Source: Cryptomeria japonica (lineage: Eukaryota > Streptophyta > Pinopsida > Cupressales > Cupressaceae). From it: a stretch of DNA of 64,000 bases. The notes under the pieces are model-generated. The model searched no databases. It worked only from the letters and a program-made list of their open reading frames with translations, and had not been told where the DNA came from. This document shows, piece after piece, positions 49,001 to 59,220 of this stretch. The number at the start of each line of letters is the position of its first letter. The first letter of the stretch is position 1. The position numbers and the translations under genes were made by a program. The stretch covers positions 221,453,415-221,517,414 of the forward strand of contig NC_081410.1 of the NCBI RefSeq assembly GCF_030272615.1, given 5' to 3'.

Positions 49001-51599
49001 TCTTCGCATGGATCATGTTAAAGTCCTTCGTCAAATCTTTGAAAGAATTTGTAAATATCACATGTGCTTGAATCCCCGAAAATGTGTTTTTGGTGTGGAT
49101 AGTGGAAAACTATTAGGGTTCATAGTTTTGCATCGTGGGATTGAGGTGGATACTAAGAAAATAGATGCTATTGTTAACATGCCACCTCCTCGAAATGTAT
49201 CTCAACTTAAAAGCTTACAAGGAAAGATTCAAGCTATTCGTAGGTTTGTGTCTCAACTTGCGGATCGTACCTTTCCTTTTACTCAACTTCTTAAAAAGGA
49301 TATCACTTTTCAATGGAATGAGGATTGTCAGCAAGCATTTGAAGATTTAAAAGTGTACTTGGCTAGTCCTCCTATTCTTCAACCTGCTGAACCTTCTAAA
49401 CCCTTCCTTCTGTATACAGCTGCTTCCTCTCATGCTCTCGCAGCATTGTTGGCACAACATGATAAAGATGGTAAGGAATGTCCGGTTTATTACATAAGTC
49501 GTACCTTACTCGATTATGAGACCCGATATTCTGTGATAGAAAGACAATGCTTGGCCTTGGTATTTGCGACTCAGAAATTGAGGCATTATCTTTTGAATTC
49601 AGAAGTCCATGTCATGGTAAAGTTTGATCCTTTGAAGCATCTTTTCTCTAAAACTGATTTATCAGGACGTCTAGCTAAGTGGGTTATGATGTTAACTGAA
49701 TTTGACCTTAAATTTGTTTCACAAAGAACAATTAAAGGGCAAGCGTTGACTGATCACTTAGTTGAGGCCCCTTCACCTTTCTCCTTCCCTAACCCTGAGT
49801 CCTTTCCTGACGACTTCATTCTTTCTATAGAGAAAGATGAAACTTGGGAGTTGTACTTTGATGGTTCTAAGTGTCGTACGGGATCGGGGGCAGGGGTTGT
49901 TCTGATTTCTCCCACGAAGAAGTCCATTCCTTTATCATATCGTCTAAATTTCCTATGTACCAATAACATTGCTGAGTATGAGGCTCTTATAGCAGGAATA
50001 AAAGCAGCCTTAGCTCTGAATATAAAACACATACATATCTATGGAGATTCGCAATTGATTATAAGACAAGTAACAGGAGTATATCAAGCAAAACAAGACA
50101 AATTATCACAATATAAAGCCCTTGCTATCTCTTTATTACAAAATTTCGATTCTTATACCATGGAACCTGTTCCTCGAAAAGATAATCGACATGCGGATGC
50201 AATGGCATGTGTGGCTTCTCTAGTATCTTTAGAGGACCCTATGGTCGATCTTAATTTCGTTATTCACAACCTTATTTCTCTAGCTATTGTAGACGATTCT
50301 AGCTTGGTAACATGTTGTGACTTTGTAGACTCAGATGAATGGTTCTCGCATATCATAAGATATTTGACCGATGGTACCTTTCCTGATTCCTCTAATAGGA
50401 ACACTAGGGCTAGAATCCGCAAGCTGTCTGCTAGATATATCATCCTTTCTAATGTCCTTTATCGAAGGGGTTATGAGGGTCTTCTCCTCCGTTGTCTTAA
50501 CAAATCGGAAATCCCTGTTGTTCTTGAAGAGGCACATTCAGGTGCCTGTGGGGGGCATTTTGGGGGCAAATCCCTGGTTCATAGGTTGCTTCGTATGGGA
50601 TACTATTGGCAAACTATGCAAAAGGATTCCTTTTCATTTGTTAAAAAATGTCATCAATGTCAACAACATAATAATCTGATTCATGCTCCTGCCCAAGAAC
50701 TTCGTTCTCAAGTAGCTTCTTGGCCTTTCTCCGCATGGGGTTTGGATCTTATTGGAAAAATTTCTCCTCCTTCATCTCAAGGACACACCTTCATTATAAC
50801 TGCAACAGATTACTTTACGAAATGGGTAGAAGCTATTCCTCTTCGCTCTACTACTGCTGAAGTGATTTGTCAATTTCTTCTAGAAAACATCATTTCTCGA
50901 TTTGGGATACCTTCCACTATTATCTCAGATAATGGGACATCGTTTAAAAACAAGGATGTGAAGAAATTCCTCGAGAAGTATCATATCAAACATCGATTTT
51001 CTACACCATATTATCCTCAATCAAATGGCCAAGCCGAATCATCCAATAAGATAATTGAACAAATTCTTCGTAAAACCGTGAATAAGCATGGTAAGGATTG
51101 GAGTAACCAGCTGATCTATGCTCTTTGGGCTTACCGAACGAGTGTACGAATTGCTACGGGAACTACTCCTTATAATCTTGTTTATGGTGCTGATGCTATT
51201 ATGCCCTTAGAATTAGAGATTCCATCACTTAGGGTTTCTCTCAAAGGTATAGTAGATGATGACTCTTATAGAGAACAACGACTTCAACAGCTTGAGATGC
51301 TTGACGAACAGCGCATAAACGCTCTTGAGCATATTCAAGCGTATCACAAAACTCTACAACGAAGCTATAATGACAAGGTTATTCAACGTTCCTTCTCAGT
51401 AGGCGACTTAGTCCTTTATGAGAATCAGCGCAATGTGAATGCCTTGCCTGCAGAAAAGGGAAAATTTAGTCCTAATTGGCTTGGACCATATATCGTTATT
51501 GAGGATTATGGATCAGGTGCTTACAAAATAGTGGATGTAGACGGTACGCCTCTTAAAGAACCTATCAATGCTATGCACTTGCGTAGATATTATGCTTAA
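46020..51599 (+). CDS. Element D polyprotein: protease, G-patch-like, RT, RNase H, aRNase H, integrase
   Basis: A single unbroken frame of 1859 codons. Residues 1-330 show no retrotransposon gag core and no CCHC knuckle; three VQG(A/R) repeats occur at ~140-195. Aspartic protease: TLVDNGSGLNVCS (~343-355). G-patch-like: AKHGYHGKGCGANEQGI (~625-645). RT: RMCTDFQDLNKAS (~882) and YVDDILAK (~983). First RNase H near 1125-1200 has LYTAASS in place of the usual catalytic Asp. Archaeal-type RNase H keeps LYFDGS, EYEALIAG, YGDSQL and RHADA (~1276-1400). Integrase keeps H-H-C-C (~1503-1547) and D, D, E in GLDLIGK, ISDNGTS and NGQAESSNK. Pol looks intact, but the element has no obvious gag. Confidence 0.95.
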   Translation: MSDFYLQNVHTFDDYYEYSQDELDEALDEFLNPKDAKPSFYQKLINLVTMPFRCDEKDKSNGSSQGYIPIHSSPESSNMVVFNNPLYEEMSPFESKDKPFNRYDHALLDDALDDFVALSKPLNKNKTSKLVNMINLNEYNKPLLEVQGAYPSPTFQIPKTPLLTVQGRYDHDSFRTLNKPIITVQGRKPISPYNYAKQITRESYHAVAHTYHTRNNRQPNPPPVIPVSLPNPQPILPQAPRISQVMGKEYDLIEQLKATPAKISLWDLIQTSSAYHGMLQDALKDLNVPPPNTSSNIASFVNSVMNPKAQIVFTQDELPTSEIQQQYDPLMIVVIMKDTAIRRTLVDNGSGLNVCSINLLHKMNVDTSLMEPDSRPIRGFDNVAKTSLGIITLPLTVGPVTLPTPIHVMPGNLTYNLLLGRPWIHSMQAIPSTLHRQVKFVYNNKTYTLMGDTNFQACLQTSNSKGESSKPSSSSDDSLNKKPIDESSLSDDQNPSDESGTPGEDPSRLENTHEKDFDPEKVLAEDDWGSLDFNPTFVGEYKVPSREIKVGKKEEAENHKVEKKEEAKNQSTLPESMSNNFVAASQTPSPDIYNYEEFDSLSYEKPPSLPEMADHYGRGFRIFAKHGYHGKGCGANEQGIRVPLETNFHNYAFGLGYNPCRRTKASKRPCISVNAISTSLSIQHPEYIDGDPSGDCALDIFPTDDALAEFLGAYDTLPRYHHNRGLPYCLNTEAYFGKEIDNDEIVKEFPQLKDTPQQSNLLISDTTDVKMDPCNKEKVIKIGKCLDEEEQKQYEELLHEFPEIFAWAYSDMPSIDPKIVTHNIVLVPDAKPVKQKIQKMNPKVALLVKAEIEKLLEAGFIRPIDYSPWISNIVAVAKPDNKIRMCTDFQDLNKASLKDDFPLPNIDMIVDSTAGHALLSFMDGFSGYNQIFINPQDQFKTAFTTPWGTFCWIMMPFGLKNVGATYQRAMTLIFHDYMHKILEDYVDDILAKSFLRMDHVKVLRQIFERICKYHMCLNPRKCVFGVDSGKLLGFIVLHRGIEVDTKKIDAIVNMPPPRNVSQLKSLQGKIQAIRRFVSQLADRTFPFTQLLKKDITFQWNEDCQQAFEDLKVYLASPPILQPAEPSKPFLLYTAASSHALAALLAQHDKDGKECPVYYISRTLLDYETRYSVIERQCLALVFATQKLRHYLLNSEVHVMVKFDPLKHLFSKTDLSGRLAKWVMMLTEFDLKFVSQRTIKGQALTDHLVEAPSPFSFPNPESFPDDFILSIEKDETWELYFDGSKCRTGSGAGVVLISPTKKSIPLSYRLNFLCTNNIAEYEALIAGIKAALALNIKHIHIYGDSQLIIRQVTGVYQAKQDKLSQYKALAISLLQNFDSYTMEPVPRKDNRHADAMACVASLVSLEDPMVDLNFVIHNLISLAIVDDSSLVTCCDFVDSDEWFSHIIRYLTDGTFPDSSNRNTRARIRKLSARYIILSNVLYRRGYEGLLLRCLNKSEIPVVLEEAHSGACGGHFGGKSLVHRLLRMGYYWQTMQKDSFSFVKKCHQCQQHNNLIHAPAQELRSQVASWPFSAWGLDLIGKISPPSSQGHTFIITATDYFTKWVEAIPLRSTTAEVICQFLLENIISRFGIPSTIISDNGTSFKNKDVKKFLEKYHIKHRFSTPYYPQSNGQAESSNKIIEQILRKTVNKHGKDWSNQLIYALWAYRTSVRIATGTTPYNLVYGADAIMPLELEIPSLRVSLKGIVDDDSYREQRLQQLEMLDEQRINALEHIQAYHKTLQRSYNDKVIQRSFSVGDLVLYENQRNVNALPAEKGKFSPNWLGPYIVIEDYGSGAYKIVDVDGTPLKEPINAMHLRRYYA

Positions 51600-52209
51600 T
51601 TCTTCATTCTTCATCTATCTTCTTTTCAATTCTTCAACATTGGATAATATGTTAGTGTCTCTTAATTAAAGCAAAATAGAATTAAATGTTATGTTGTTTA
51701 ATCTATATTGCTTCGTTCCTGACAAGCGTGTCTTCTTACTTTATGGTTTGTCTTGAATTCATTTATGTAAATTGTAAAAGATTTACATTTTTTTTTTTCA
51801 TTATGCTAGCATATTATACAATGTCTTTATGTGTTAAGTAGAATCGTATCATGTTGTGTTTAAATTCAAAATTAAATCACATTAGTTATATGATTCTTAG
51901 ACTTAATGCATATTTCTTCCTTATCATCAATGTCGTACTTGATTAAATATTTTAATTAAGTCACACATGTATCAATTTAATCATGGAGCATTGAGAAATC
52001 AATCACATGGAAATTAAATTCTGAACATACATGTACATTTACCAGATGTATTAGATTTAATCAAAGCAAAATATACATTGTTTTAGGCATTAAAGATAAC
52101 ACATTTGAGACAAAAGAGAAGCATGTATATATACATATATATGTGTGTGAATCGTATACAAACATAGGTCACTGTATATCCAAAATGTGACCTCTCCTAC
52201 ATCATACAA
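51600..52209. other. AT-rich spacer between pol and the antisense gene
   Basis: No ORF on either strand. It would contain the 3' ends of both the pol transcript and the antisense transcript. Confidence 0.5.
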
Positions 52210-52409
52210 TCATCTCCTATCCCTAGGGCTAGTGGCTGGAGAGTGTCGACTGGATGCTCCCTCCTGATCTGGCCGTGGAGGTGGACCCATGGGTGTGTAG
52301 CGCGATACAGATCATGAGTGACTCCGAGAGGAACTCCTACGATCCCTATCCATAAGGATCACACGATAGGTGGTAGCCTCGGTCTGGGCCGCTACTAGAT
52401 CTCGCCGAA

Positions 52410-52535
52410 CCTGCTGGAGGTCCTCTGATAGGACTCTCTCTCTCTGCCGCGCCTACTGAAGGTCCTCTGATAGGACTCTATCTCTCTGCCGTGCCTGCTG
52501 GAGGTCCTCTGATAGGACTCTCTCTCTCTCCCTCC
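52410..52535 (-). repeat. Three in-frame 42-bp-type coding repeats in PMD exon 3
   Basis: The unit encoding RVLSEDLQQ(A/V)RQR is repeated three times, giving a coiled-coil-like tail. The middle copy carries TAG in place of CAG. Confidence 0.85.
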
Positions 52536-54509
52536 ATATATCTACCTGTACTCGGAATGGGAAAAAAAAATCCTCATGCCGACCCGCGTTCCCCTGAGGC
52601 CTATAGGCAATCTGTGAGGAACTAGGGATCTGTGCTATCATGGAAATGTCTGTCATTGCCTGCTGAATCAAGGAACACCATTCCTGCACATTAGCTGTGG
52701 CAGTAGAACAGATTTTTTGTTAATACCGTTCTTTATCATCAAAACATTAATCAATCAATATAAACCTACTATACCTGGGTCTCCCTCGCGCCAGTAGGGA
52801 TCATGATATGGTAGTATCTGTGACTGAGAACCGCTAGGCTCCCCTCGCTCGTATACTCTATCCATGATGGGTGTAGGCTGGACGGTACTGGTGACAGGTT
52901 TCCGTATCACCTCCTGCTCCCCCTGTTGGAGAATAGGAGGTGGATCCAGAGCTATGGTATCGTCTCCTGAATGGTGGGGAGCTGCATCTAACTCCTCCTC
53001 ATCATCTCTATCCTCCTCCTCCTCATCCTCCTCGTCATCATCATCCTCGTCCTCATCCGCATCATCACCTGCATCCTCATCCTCCTCCTCCTTGTCACTG
53101 GGCTGATCACCTATAGGTGGATCAGGATCTTCCGCCTCCTCATGATCCTCTCCCTCCTCTGGCTCCTCTGACCTGGATCCCTCATCCTCATCTCGATCTC
53201 CATGTCTCCATGGGCCTGGATAGCCTGTCGGATGATCTGGTGGAAAGATAGGACCTGGATATGATCTCATGAACCATGAAACATATCTACGCTGTGCTCC
53301 AGGCTCTGTAGAATAGTCAGTGACTACATCCTGATCAGATCCCTCTAAATCTGTCATCTCAATATCATCTACCGTCGGTCTCGCTACTGCTCCAGGTCTG
53401 GGAAGGACCTGTGAGTGTCGAGTATAGATGGGCACATCGGCTGGAACACACTGCTCTAGTCCGAACTGCCTCCGTACTCGGTCAAAGTAGAAAGGGACTA
53501 TGATGTGTGCATATCGTCTCCGCAGTAGGTGGTTCCTCTGTAGGCATGCTAACTGTCTCTTCATACCATCCCATATGTGCATCAGTAGGTAAGGTCTCCA
53601 CACTATCACCTCGGATGTCAGTCTGTCAATAATCACTCTCCAATATAATAAATCTCCAAATCTCCACTCTCTGGTAAGTGGATAAGCGAACACCCTAGGT
53701 CGCTCGCTCGCTGTACTCAGTGGAAAGCCGACAGGCCTGGTGCATGTGAAGTGCTCTAAAATCCACACCTGTAGAAGTGTGCATGTCATCAAACTACAAC
53801 CCTATCCAAATACATACTCCCCAAGGTCGTGATAGAGATGCGCAAGCATACTCCGACCCCACGCATACACTCTCCTGTGTCTCTCCATCGCTCTGATACA
53901 CCATGTGAGGCCCCCATGCATGTGTGTCCCTCGCCCATTAGGGCAGACGGCTAGTGCTATGATGGCTATCATAAGGCATCTCAGAAGTGGTACCTCCCCT
54001 GTAGGATGTAAGAGCCAGCTGACCATGATGCGACCTCTCGTCTCGCTCGGCATGACTCTCCCTATGCAATACACCTGCTCTCTCTGATGATCCTCCGCTG
54101 ACCGATCGGTCGCGTATGTAACTGTCGCTCCTCTGATAGGAAGACGAAGTATATGGTACACATCCTCGAGTGTGACCGTCAGCTCTCCTACTGGAAGGTG
54201 AAAGGTGCATGTGTCAGGATCCCATCGCTCCATCAAGGCCATCAGCATCGCAGGATGAAATCGAATGGCCGGCATCAAAATCACGTACCACAATCCTACA
54301 ATCGATAGTGTGTCTCTCTCTGACTGAGTCAGTCATGGAATCTGATCTCGCAAAGTGCGAAGAATATGTCCCGCTGTGTGCTCTCTCATGTACGGGAGAC
54401 CCTGCAACACAAAAACATGACGATAATCAGTACTCGATCATCAAAATCGCAAATGCAAACCGTCGCACATCGTATGCTAGCCCCGGAACCTCTCGCCAAG
54501 CCCTGATTG

Positions 54510-54641
54510 GGGACCATGGCGCCCTATCAGGGACCATGGCGCCCTGAAGGGACCATGGCGCCCTGCAGGGACCATGGCGCCCCTGTCAGGGACCATGGCG
54601 CCCTGGGGGGACCAAGGCGCCCCTCAGGGACCATGGCGCCC
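54510..54641. repeat. Seven-copy GGGACCATGGCGCCC array in PMD intron 1
   Basis: Copies of GGGACCATGGCGCCCT at about 54510, 54530, 54549, 54568, 54589, 54609 (with CCAAGG) and 54626, period about 19-20 bp. The same motif occurs in both LTRs of the element (about 44607 and 55770). Confidence 0.92.
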
Positions 54642-54896
54642 TGGGTGGGCCCCGGTCAGCCTTCGAGGCCCGCATACGATCACGGAAAAGTCAAACATGC
54701 AAAAAATCAAAAGTCAAACGTTCAGTCAACTCACCTCGTCCAGTGGCTCGTCGTCGATCACGGCCTGGCGCAGGATCTCGATCCTCGTGGGATGCTCCGA
54801 TCGTCGTGAAGGCATGATGATGGCTATGTGGGCTCCGCTACACTGAATAGTATCCTAAAATTGACAAAGTGACGAATACAAGTGTCACTTTCGAGG

Positions 54897-54902
54897 TATA
54901 TA
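54897..54902 (-). promoter_or_regulatory. Candidate TATA box of the antisense PMD gene
   Basis: GTATATACC on the minus strand lies about 82 bp upstream of the ATG at 54815. An AAGTGACACTTG...GTCACTTTG inverted repeat follows at about 54866-54892. Confidence 0.45.
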
Positions 54903-55384
54903 CTCTCGTTCGTTTATTCTTACTTTTTGAAACCCTAATCTTTCCTCTGTCATTCATCTTATCATAACTTGAGTTTGGGAGATGCGATTTTCGAGCCATT
55001 TGTTGCGTTGGAATCGTACTTTCCTTCCCCTACTCTCAGGATGTTCCAAAAAGTGCTCTGATGAAGCCTATTTAGTGAACACCCCTCATCAATACTCTCT
55101 TAAACAATTTGTCGCAAGTAAACATGCTACCCTATTTCACCTCCCTAATAAGCAAGTCGAAACAGGGGGGGGCATACAGCTACTCACAGATTTCATCACT
55201 TTCCCTAGTAAGCATTAGGTGATTTTGTGATCTAACGTTTGTTTTGTAGGGTACGGTTCCTAACTGTGTACTGCAGATACCGCTGGGGGCTTCGTCTGAC
55301 AACTTATGGATATATCCTTTTTTCAAATGATGTTTACTTTTCTGTACTTTAGCTTGCATATGCACGTAGTACTCATATGACTGC
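54903..55384. other. Element D spacer before the polypurine tract
   Basis: No supported ORF. Includes sequence upstream of the antisense gene and a G-run at about 55165. Confidence 0.5.
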
Positions 55385-55400
55385 TAAAGTGGGGGCTAAA
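55385..55400 (+). other. Element D polypurine tract
   Basis: TAAAGTGGGGGCTAAA directly precedes the 3' LTR start TGTAGCG. Confidence 0.85.
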
Positions 55401-57025
55401 TGTAGCGTCGTAAATTGTACGCACTCACTAGGGTGGTACAATTTCACACCTAGTTTAGCACCCGCCTTAGTGCATTCTGCATTCTGCATTGCATTTCTCC
55501 TTAAGCACTTAATTAATCAAATTAATTAGGTCTAAGGTCCTATTTCATCATTCTCTACATCATAAAGTTGGGCCCTTTCACTAAAAGCGCGCCCTTCGCA
55601 TTTTATTCCTCCAATACATCACTTAATCAAAAACCCTAATTAAGTCCTATTCTGAACTTGGGGGCTTGGTTTCGGGGTCAAAACATCTCGAAATCACCTG
55701 TAACTTCGGGATTCTCTCTAAAATCATCATATCCGACGGCCCTGAAAATTTGGTGAAAAGTTGCCGGGACCATGGCGCCCGTGCACATGGTCCCAGACAT
55801 TTTTCCCGAAATTTTAGGAGCCCGATCCAATCATAAAATAAAGCTTAACCCCAAGAAATTGGTGGGATATTCAATCTCTAGGTCGGCCAAAATACGAATT
55901 TACGACCTAGGGTTTCATACATAAGAGCTCTCTTTCTTCATTTGGAAGGATCGGATTTTTGTTTCCAGGAACTTCATATGCAGCGAAAGAGCAGATCTTT
56001 GAGGACTTCAACAACACTCAACATCATTTTATCAAGCATCTATCAAATTCATTCATCCACTTAGGGCTTGGAAGACATTGAAGAACAATAGGAGATTACC
56101 GACTGAAGATTGGCTTGTACTCCTCCCTTGAGGGTTGGGTATGATTTCGTATTGTTTTCATGTCTTTGCATAAGCTTTGATACATCATTTATTCATGCTT
56201 TAGATCACATTGCATCTTGATTTAGAGCATTTACATTATCATTTACAAGCATTAGGGTTTACTTTCTAAGGTTGCTCTAGTTTGCTTTCTTGCATTTTGG
56301 ACCTTGCACACACACTAGGTCTGCACACACAATACATTTTACAAAACAACTTGGCTATTCGTGGAGGTGGAAATCACCGAAGCGGGGGTTTGACTAAGGC
56401 AAAACCCTATATAGCCGCCCCTCCCCCTTTTCAGATATTATTGCAGGTTTCGAGATTCGGACGACGCCGTGGGATATAGATCCGGAGACAGAAAGCTGAG
56501 ACAGCACTCTGTGTGAAATTACAGAGCAGGAGACCGGGACAGGGGCGCTGGGCGCCCTGGTCCCTAGGACAGAGGCGCTGGGCGCCCTGATCCTCCGGAC
56601 AGACAGTGTACAGACAATTTCCAGATAGTGTTTCAGAGTGCAGAATAGTGGTTTCCGGTGCAGTTTTCAGGACAGTGGCGCCCGCGCCCCCGTCCCGAAC
56701 ATTTTTAGTCCGATTTTGACTCCGGGTACATATCTGCATTCTTATTTCATCCTTGTACTTACAGCTGTTCATTGTTTAATCTCAATTCTGCAATCTTATT
56801 ATTAGTTCGTACTTGCATTTTGAGATTAGGGTTTGAACTTGCATTACTTGATCTTACAATTTCAACAAGGGAATAGAAATCCTAATAGATATCCCATGGC
56901 TCTCTCTTTCACCAAAAGAAGTAGCCAATTGTGCGATATCTCTAGGCTCTTTCATATTCCGTAATGTGTGTCAAAAGGTAGGATTAGGGCATGATTAACC
57001 TAGTCTCGCTTTTTCCCCTTACACA
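55401..57025 (+). repeat. Element D 3' LTR (1625 bp)
   Basis: Same length as the 5' LTR; ends TTACACA, followed by the target duplication CTTTG at 57026-57030. Confidence 0.96.
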
Positions 57026-57030
57026 CTTTG

Positions 57031-57529
57031 TTTTTATTAAATCTATATCTCTGATATTCAGGGTTAGGTTTATATGTTTTTCTTGCTTCCTCCCTTAGTC
57101 TTGCATGTCTATCAGGACACCTAGAAGCCATATGACCAACTTTATTGCAATTAAAACATTTGAAAGGTGCTTTAACTTCATACTTACTTCCTGTTGGACC
57201 TTTAGGCATCTTCCTTGCGAATAGTGCTTCAAGTTCTTCATTTCCTCTCCTGATATCTTCAAGTTCTCTTGCATAAAGTGTTTTCCAATCAATTTTGTCA
57301 GATGATGATGATGATGTTGATGATGATGCTTTAAAAGCTAAATCAGTTTTGACTATAGCAATAGGACCAAACTCTTCAAGTTCAAATGCTGGAAGTTTTC
57401 CAACCAAAGTATCTCTAGAAACTGATGTATTAGGCATTGTTCTCAACTCATTAATAGCAGTCACTTTCATTTTGTAAGCCGGTGGCAAAGCTCTTAAAAC
57501 TTTAGAAACAATTTCATCTTCACTTAAAG
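57031..57529 (-). pseudogene. Element C gag C-terminus with zinc knuckle
   Basis: The minus-strand frame includes ELRTMPNTSVSRDTLVGKL, a Ser-rich linker and the knuckle CFNCNKVGHMASRC, then a basic tail that joins the protease segment at 44222 across element D. The N-terminal gag is cut off at 57529 by element E, left 5-bp flank TAAAG (57525-57529), and presumably lies beyond the right end of the window. Confidence 0.9.
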
Positions 57530-59162
57530 TGATAACTCAATGATGAAATAATAGTACCAAACCGGTACTGAGAGGGGGGGGGGGGGAGGGGGGGTGAATC
57601 AGTACAGACAAAAACACACTCTTAAATCGGTTTGTCAACAGACACTGTGCATTGATAGACAAACAGTAACATCGGTCCTAAAAAAGAGTACAACCGGCAA
57701 AAACCTAGAATAACTAAGACAAGCATAAATCGGTTGATACCTATCTTCTCATATACTCTAACACTTCATTTCCATTTCACCCTAATACATGAACAAGTAA
57801 TCTACCATCAATGATATACATATGAGCAACTAGATCAATAAGATTTACCGCTTGACAGAAAACAACAAAGCATCACATGAGGAAGACATCACACATGACA
57901 CACATATATTTCACGTGGAAACCCAATTGGGAAAAACCACGGTGGGGATGAATACCCAAAAGCTTGTTTTTGAACTCTTTAGAAGTCCTCTCTATTAGGA
58001 GCCTTGTCTTGTTAAATACTGATACAATAGGTTCTGTTAGGAACCGATCCTGTTCGGGATCACCCGATTAAGGGATGGAAAGAATACCCAGTTAAGAGTT
58101 AAACCCTGTTAAAGGCTACCTTGTTAGAGGATTTCAAGAACTCAATTGTTTTGAGTCACCCTGTTAAAGGATTTACAGCAAGTCGGTTAAAGCTACCCTG
58201 TTAAGGGATTTTCCAACTGTTGAGGTGGTTAGAGATCAACAGGTATTACAATGATCTGGTAACAACACTCAATGCCAATGCAGATCCACTTAAGCTCCTC
58301 TTCACCTTCTGCACTTACACTCTGCAGGCATCACTTCTCTCCTTTGGTTTGGAAAGAATCACGTATCCCTTCTCTTGGATACACACACACAACTTTTGCC
58401 AACAACCTCAGAAAGAGTCACATCGACCTTATAGGAAAACAGATAGGTCGGTAGCATAAACCATAAACCCTAAAACCTGTTAGGTTAAGGAATTCAAATG
58501 ATTCAATCCTAACTGTTGAGCACACTGCATTAAATGCAACAGTCTTGATCCAATCTCCATCGTCCATTTTCTACCGATTTCATAGCGGCTAATAACCCAT
58601 CACACGTTATCACCGTTTACAGATTTCGCACATTCCTGAGGTAGATAGGAACAATCTCCTTCATTCAAGATCCTTCACGCACACAAGGCTTAGGTGGCAA
58701 CACGATCTGTTCTTCATTACCATGCTAACTCATCACACAAAGTCACTGGTTGAGCCACACAGGCTTGAAGCACTTCAACCGGAAACCCTGAAGTTGAGAC
58801 TACCAACCGGTAGTCATACAATGCTTCCATGTGCTGGTTCCCATAACCATATGTCGGTTCACCTTGAACAAACACACCACTTCACTTTGGCACAAATGTC
58901 GGTTCACAGTGTTACACCGGTTCTCACATATGCCGGTTCTCACCTCTTTAGCATATTGACATCAATAACAACATACAATGTCATTATGTCCTCATACCGG
59001 TTGACATAATGCCAACAATCTCCCCCTCTGGTATTGATGGCAATATACAAAGATATCTCTCCGCTTCACATCTTCTGCCGGTTCTCACCTCTTCAGCATA
59101 TTGACATCAATGACAACATACAATGTCATTATGTCCTCATACCGGTTCACATAATACCAACA
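57530..59162 (-). repeat. Element E 3' LTR
   Basis: On the plus strand it starts TGATAACTCAATGATG, as does the 5' LTR at 63590. It contains the G-run/TGAATCAGTA module (C-tract on the minus strand) at about 57575-57605, much longer than in the 5' LTR. The right boundary is 59162, or 59017 if the duplicated copy is taken. Confidence 0.88.
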
Positions 59163-59220
59163 ATCTCCCCCTTTGGCATTGATGGCAATATACAAAGATA
59201 TCTCTCCCCTTCACATCTTC
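58931..59220. repeat. 145-bp tandem duplication across the LTR/polypurine boundary
   Basis: 58931-59075 and 59076-59220 are near-identical. Each holds the LTR end (CCAACA), the polypurine tract and ~55 bp of internal sequence. The element therefore has two candidate plus-strand priming sites. Confidence 0.88.

Larger units (their letters stand above)
52210..54815 (-). pseudogene. Antisense plant mobile domain (PMD) gene of element D, three exons
   Basis: Minus strand. Exon 1 54815-54735 (27 codons from MPSRRSEHP) ends at GAG|GTGAGT. Intron 54734-54402 ends GTTGCAG. Exon 2 54401-52775 ends CAG|GTATAG. Intron 52774-52695 ends CCACAG. Exon 3 52694-52210 ends at TGA. The lengths (81, 1627 and 485 nt) keep one 730-residue frame. 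Exon 2 begins with the PMD: RWDPDTCTFHLPVGE, LTVTLEDVYHILRLPIRG and LTWCIRAMERHRRVYAWG, as in MAIN/MAIL1-type proteins and transposon-borne PMDs. It continues to a long acidic tract (about 53000-53130). Exon 3 has (E/D)RVLSEDLQQ repeats. Four stops interrupt: 54335 (TGA), 53804 (TAG), 52455 (TAG) and 52314 (TGA). PMD proteins are linked to silencing and transposon biology. Role here unknown. Confidence 0.85.
44228..57025 (+). mobile_element. Element D: Tat-lineage Ty3-gypsy element with antisense PMD gene
   Basis: LTRs TGTAGCG...TTACACA, both 1625 bp, flanked by the target duplication CTTTG (44223-44227 and 57026-57030). Order: LTR, tRNA-Trp-type primer site, one long ORF (protease, G-patch-like, RT, RNase H, archaeal-type RNase H, integrase), ~3.8 kb with a minus-strand PMD gene, polypurine tract, LTR. 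The dual RNase H places it in the Tat/Ogre group. By eye I count about 20 LTR differences, nearly all transitions, so it is relatively young. Confidence 0.95.

Noticed and set aside
52864-53106. Plus-strand serine-rich frame
   Set aside because: Shadow of the acidic Asp/Glu tract of the antisense PMD gene.
54510-54641. Direct repeats resembling a CRISPR array
   Set aside because: Spacers are only ~4 bp, the motif recurs in LTRs, and the context is a plant retrotransposon intron.
57295-57477. Plus-strand Asp-rich frame
   Set aside because: Shadow of the serine-rich linker of element C gag on the minus strand.
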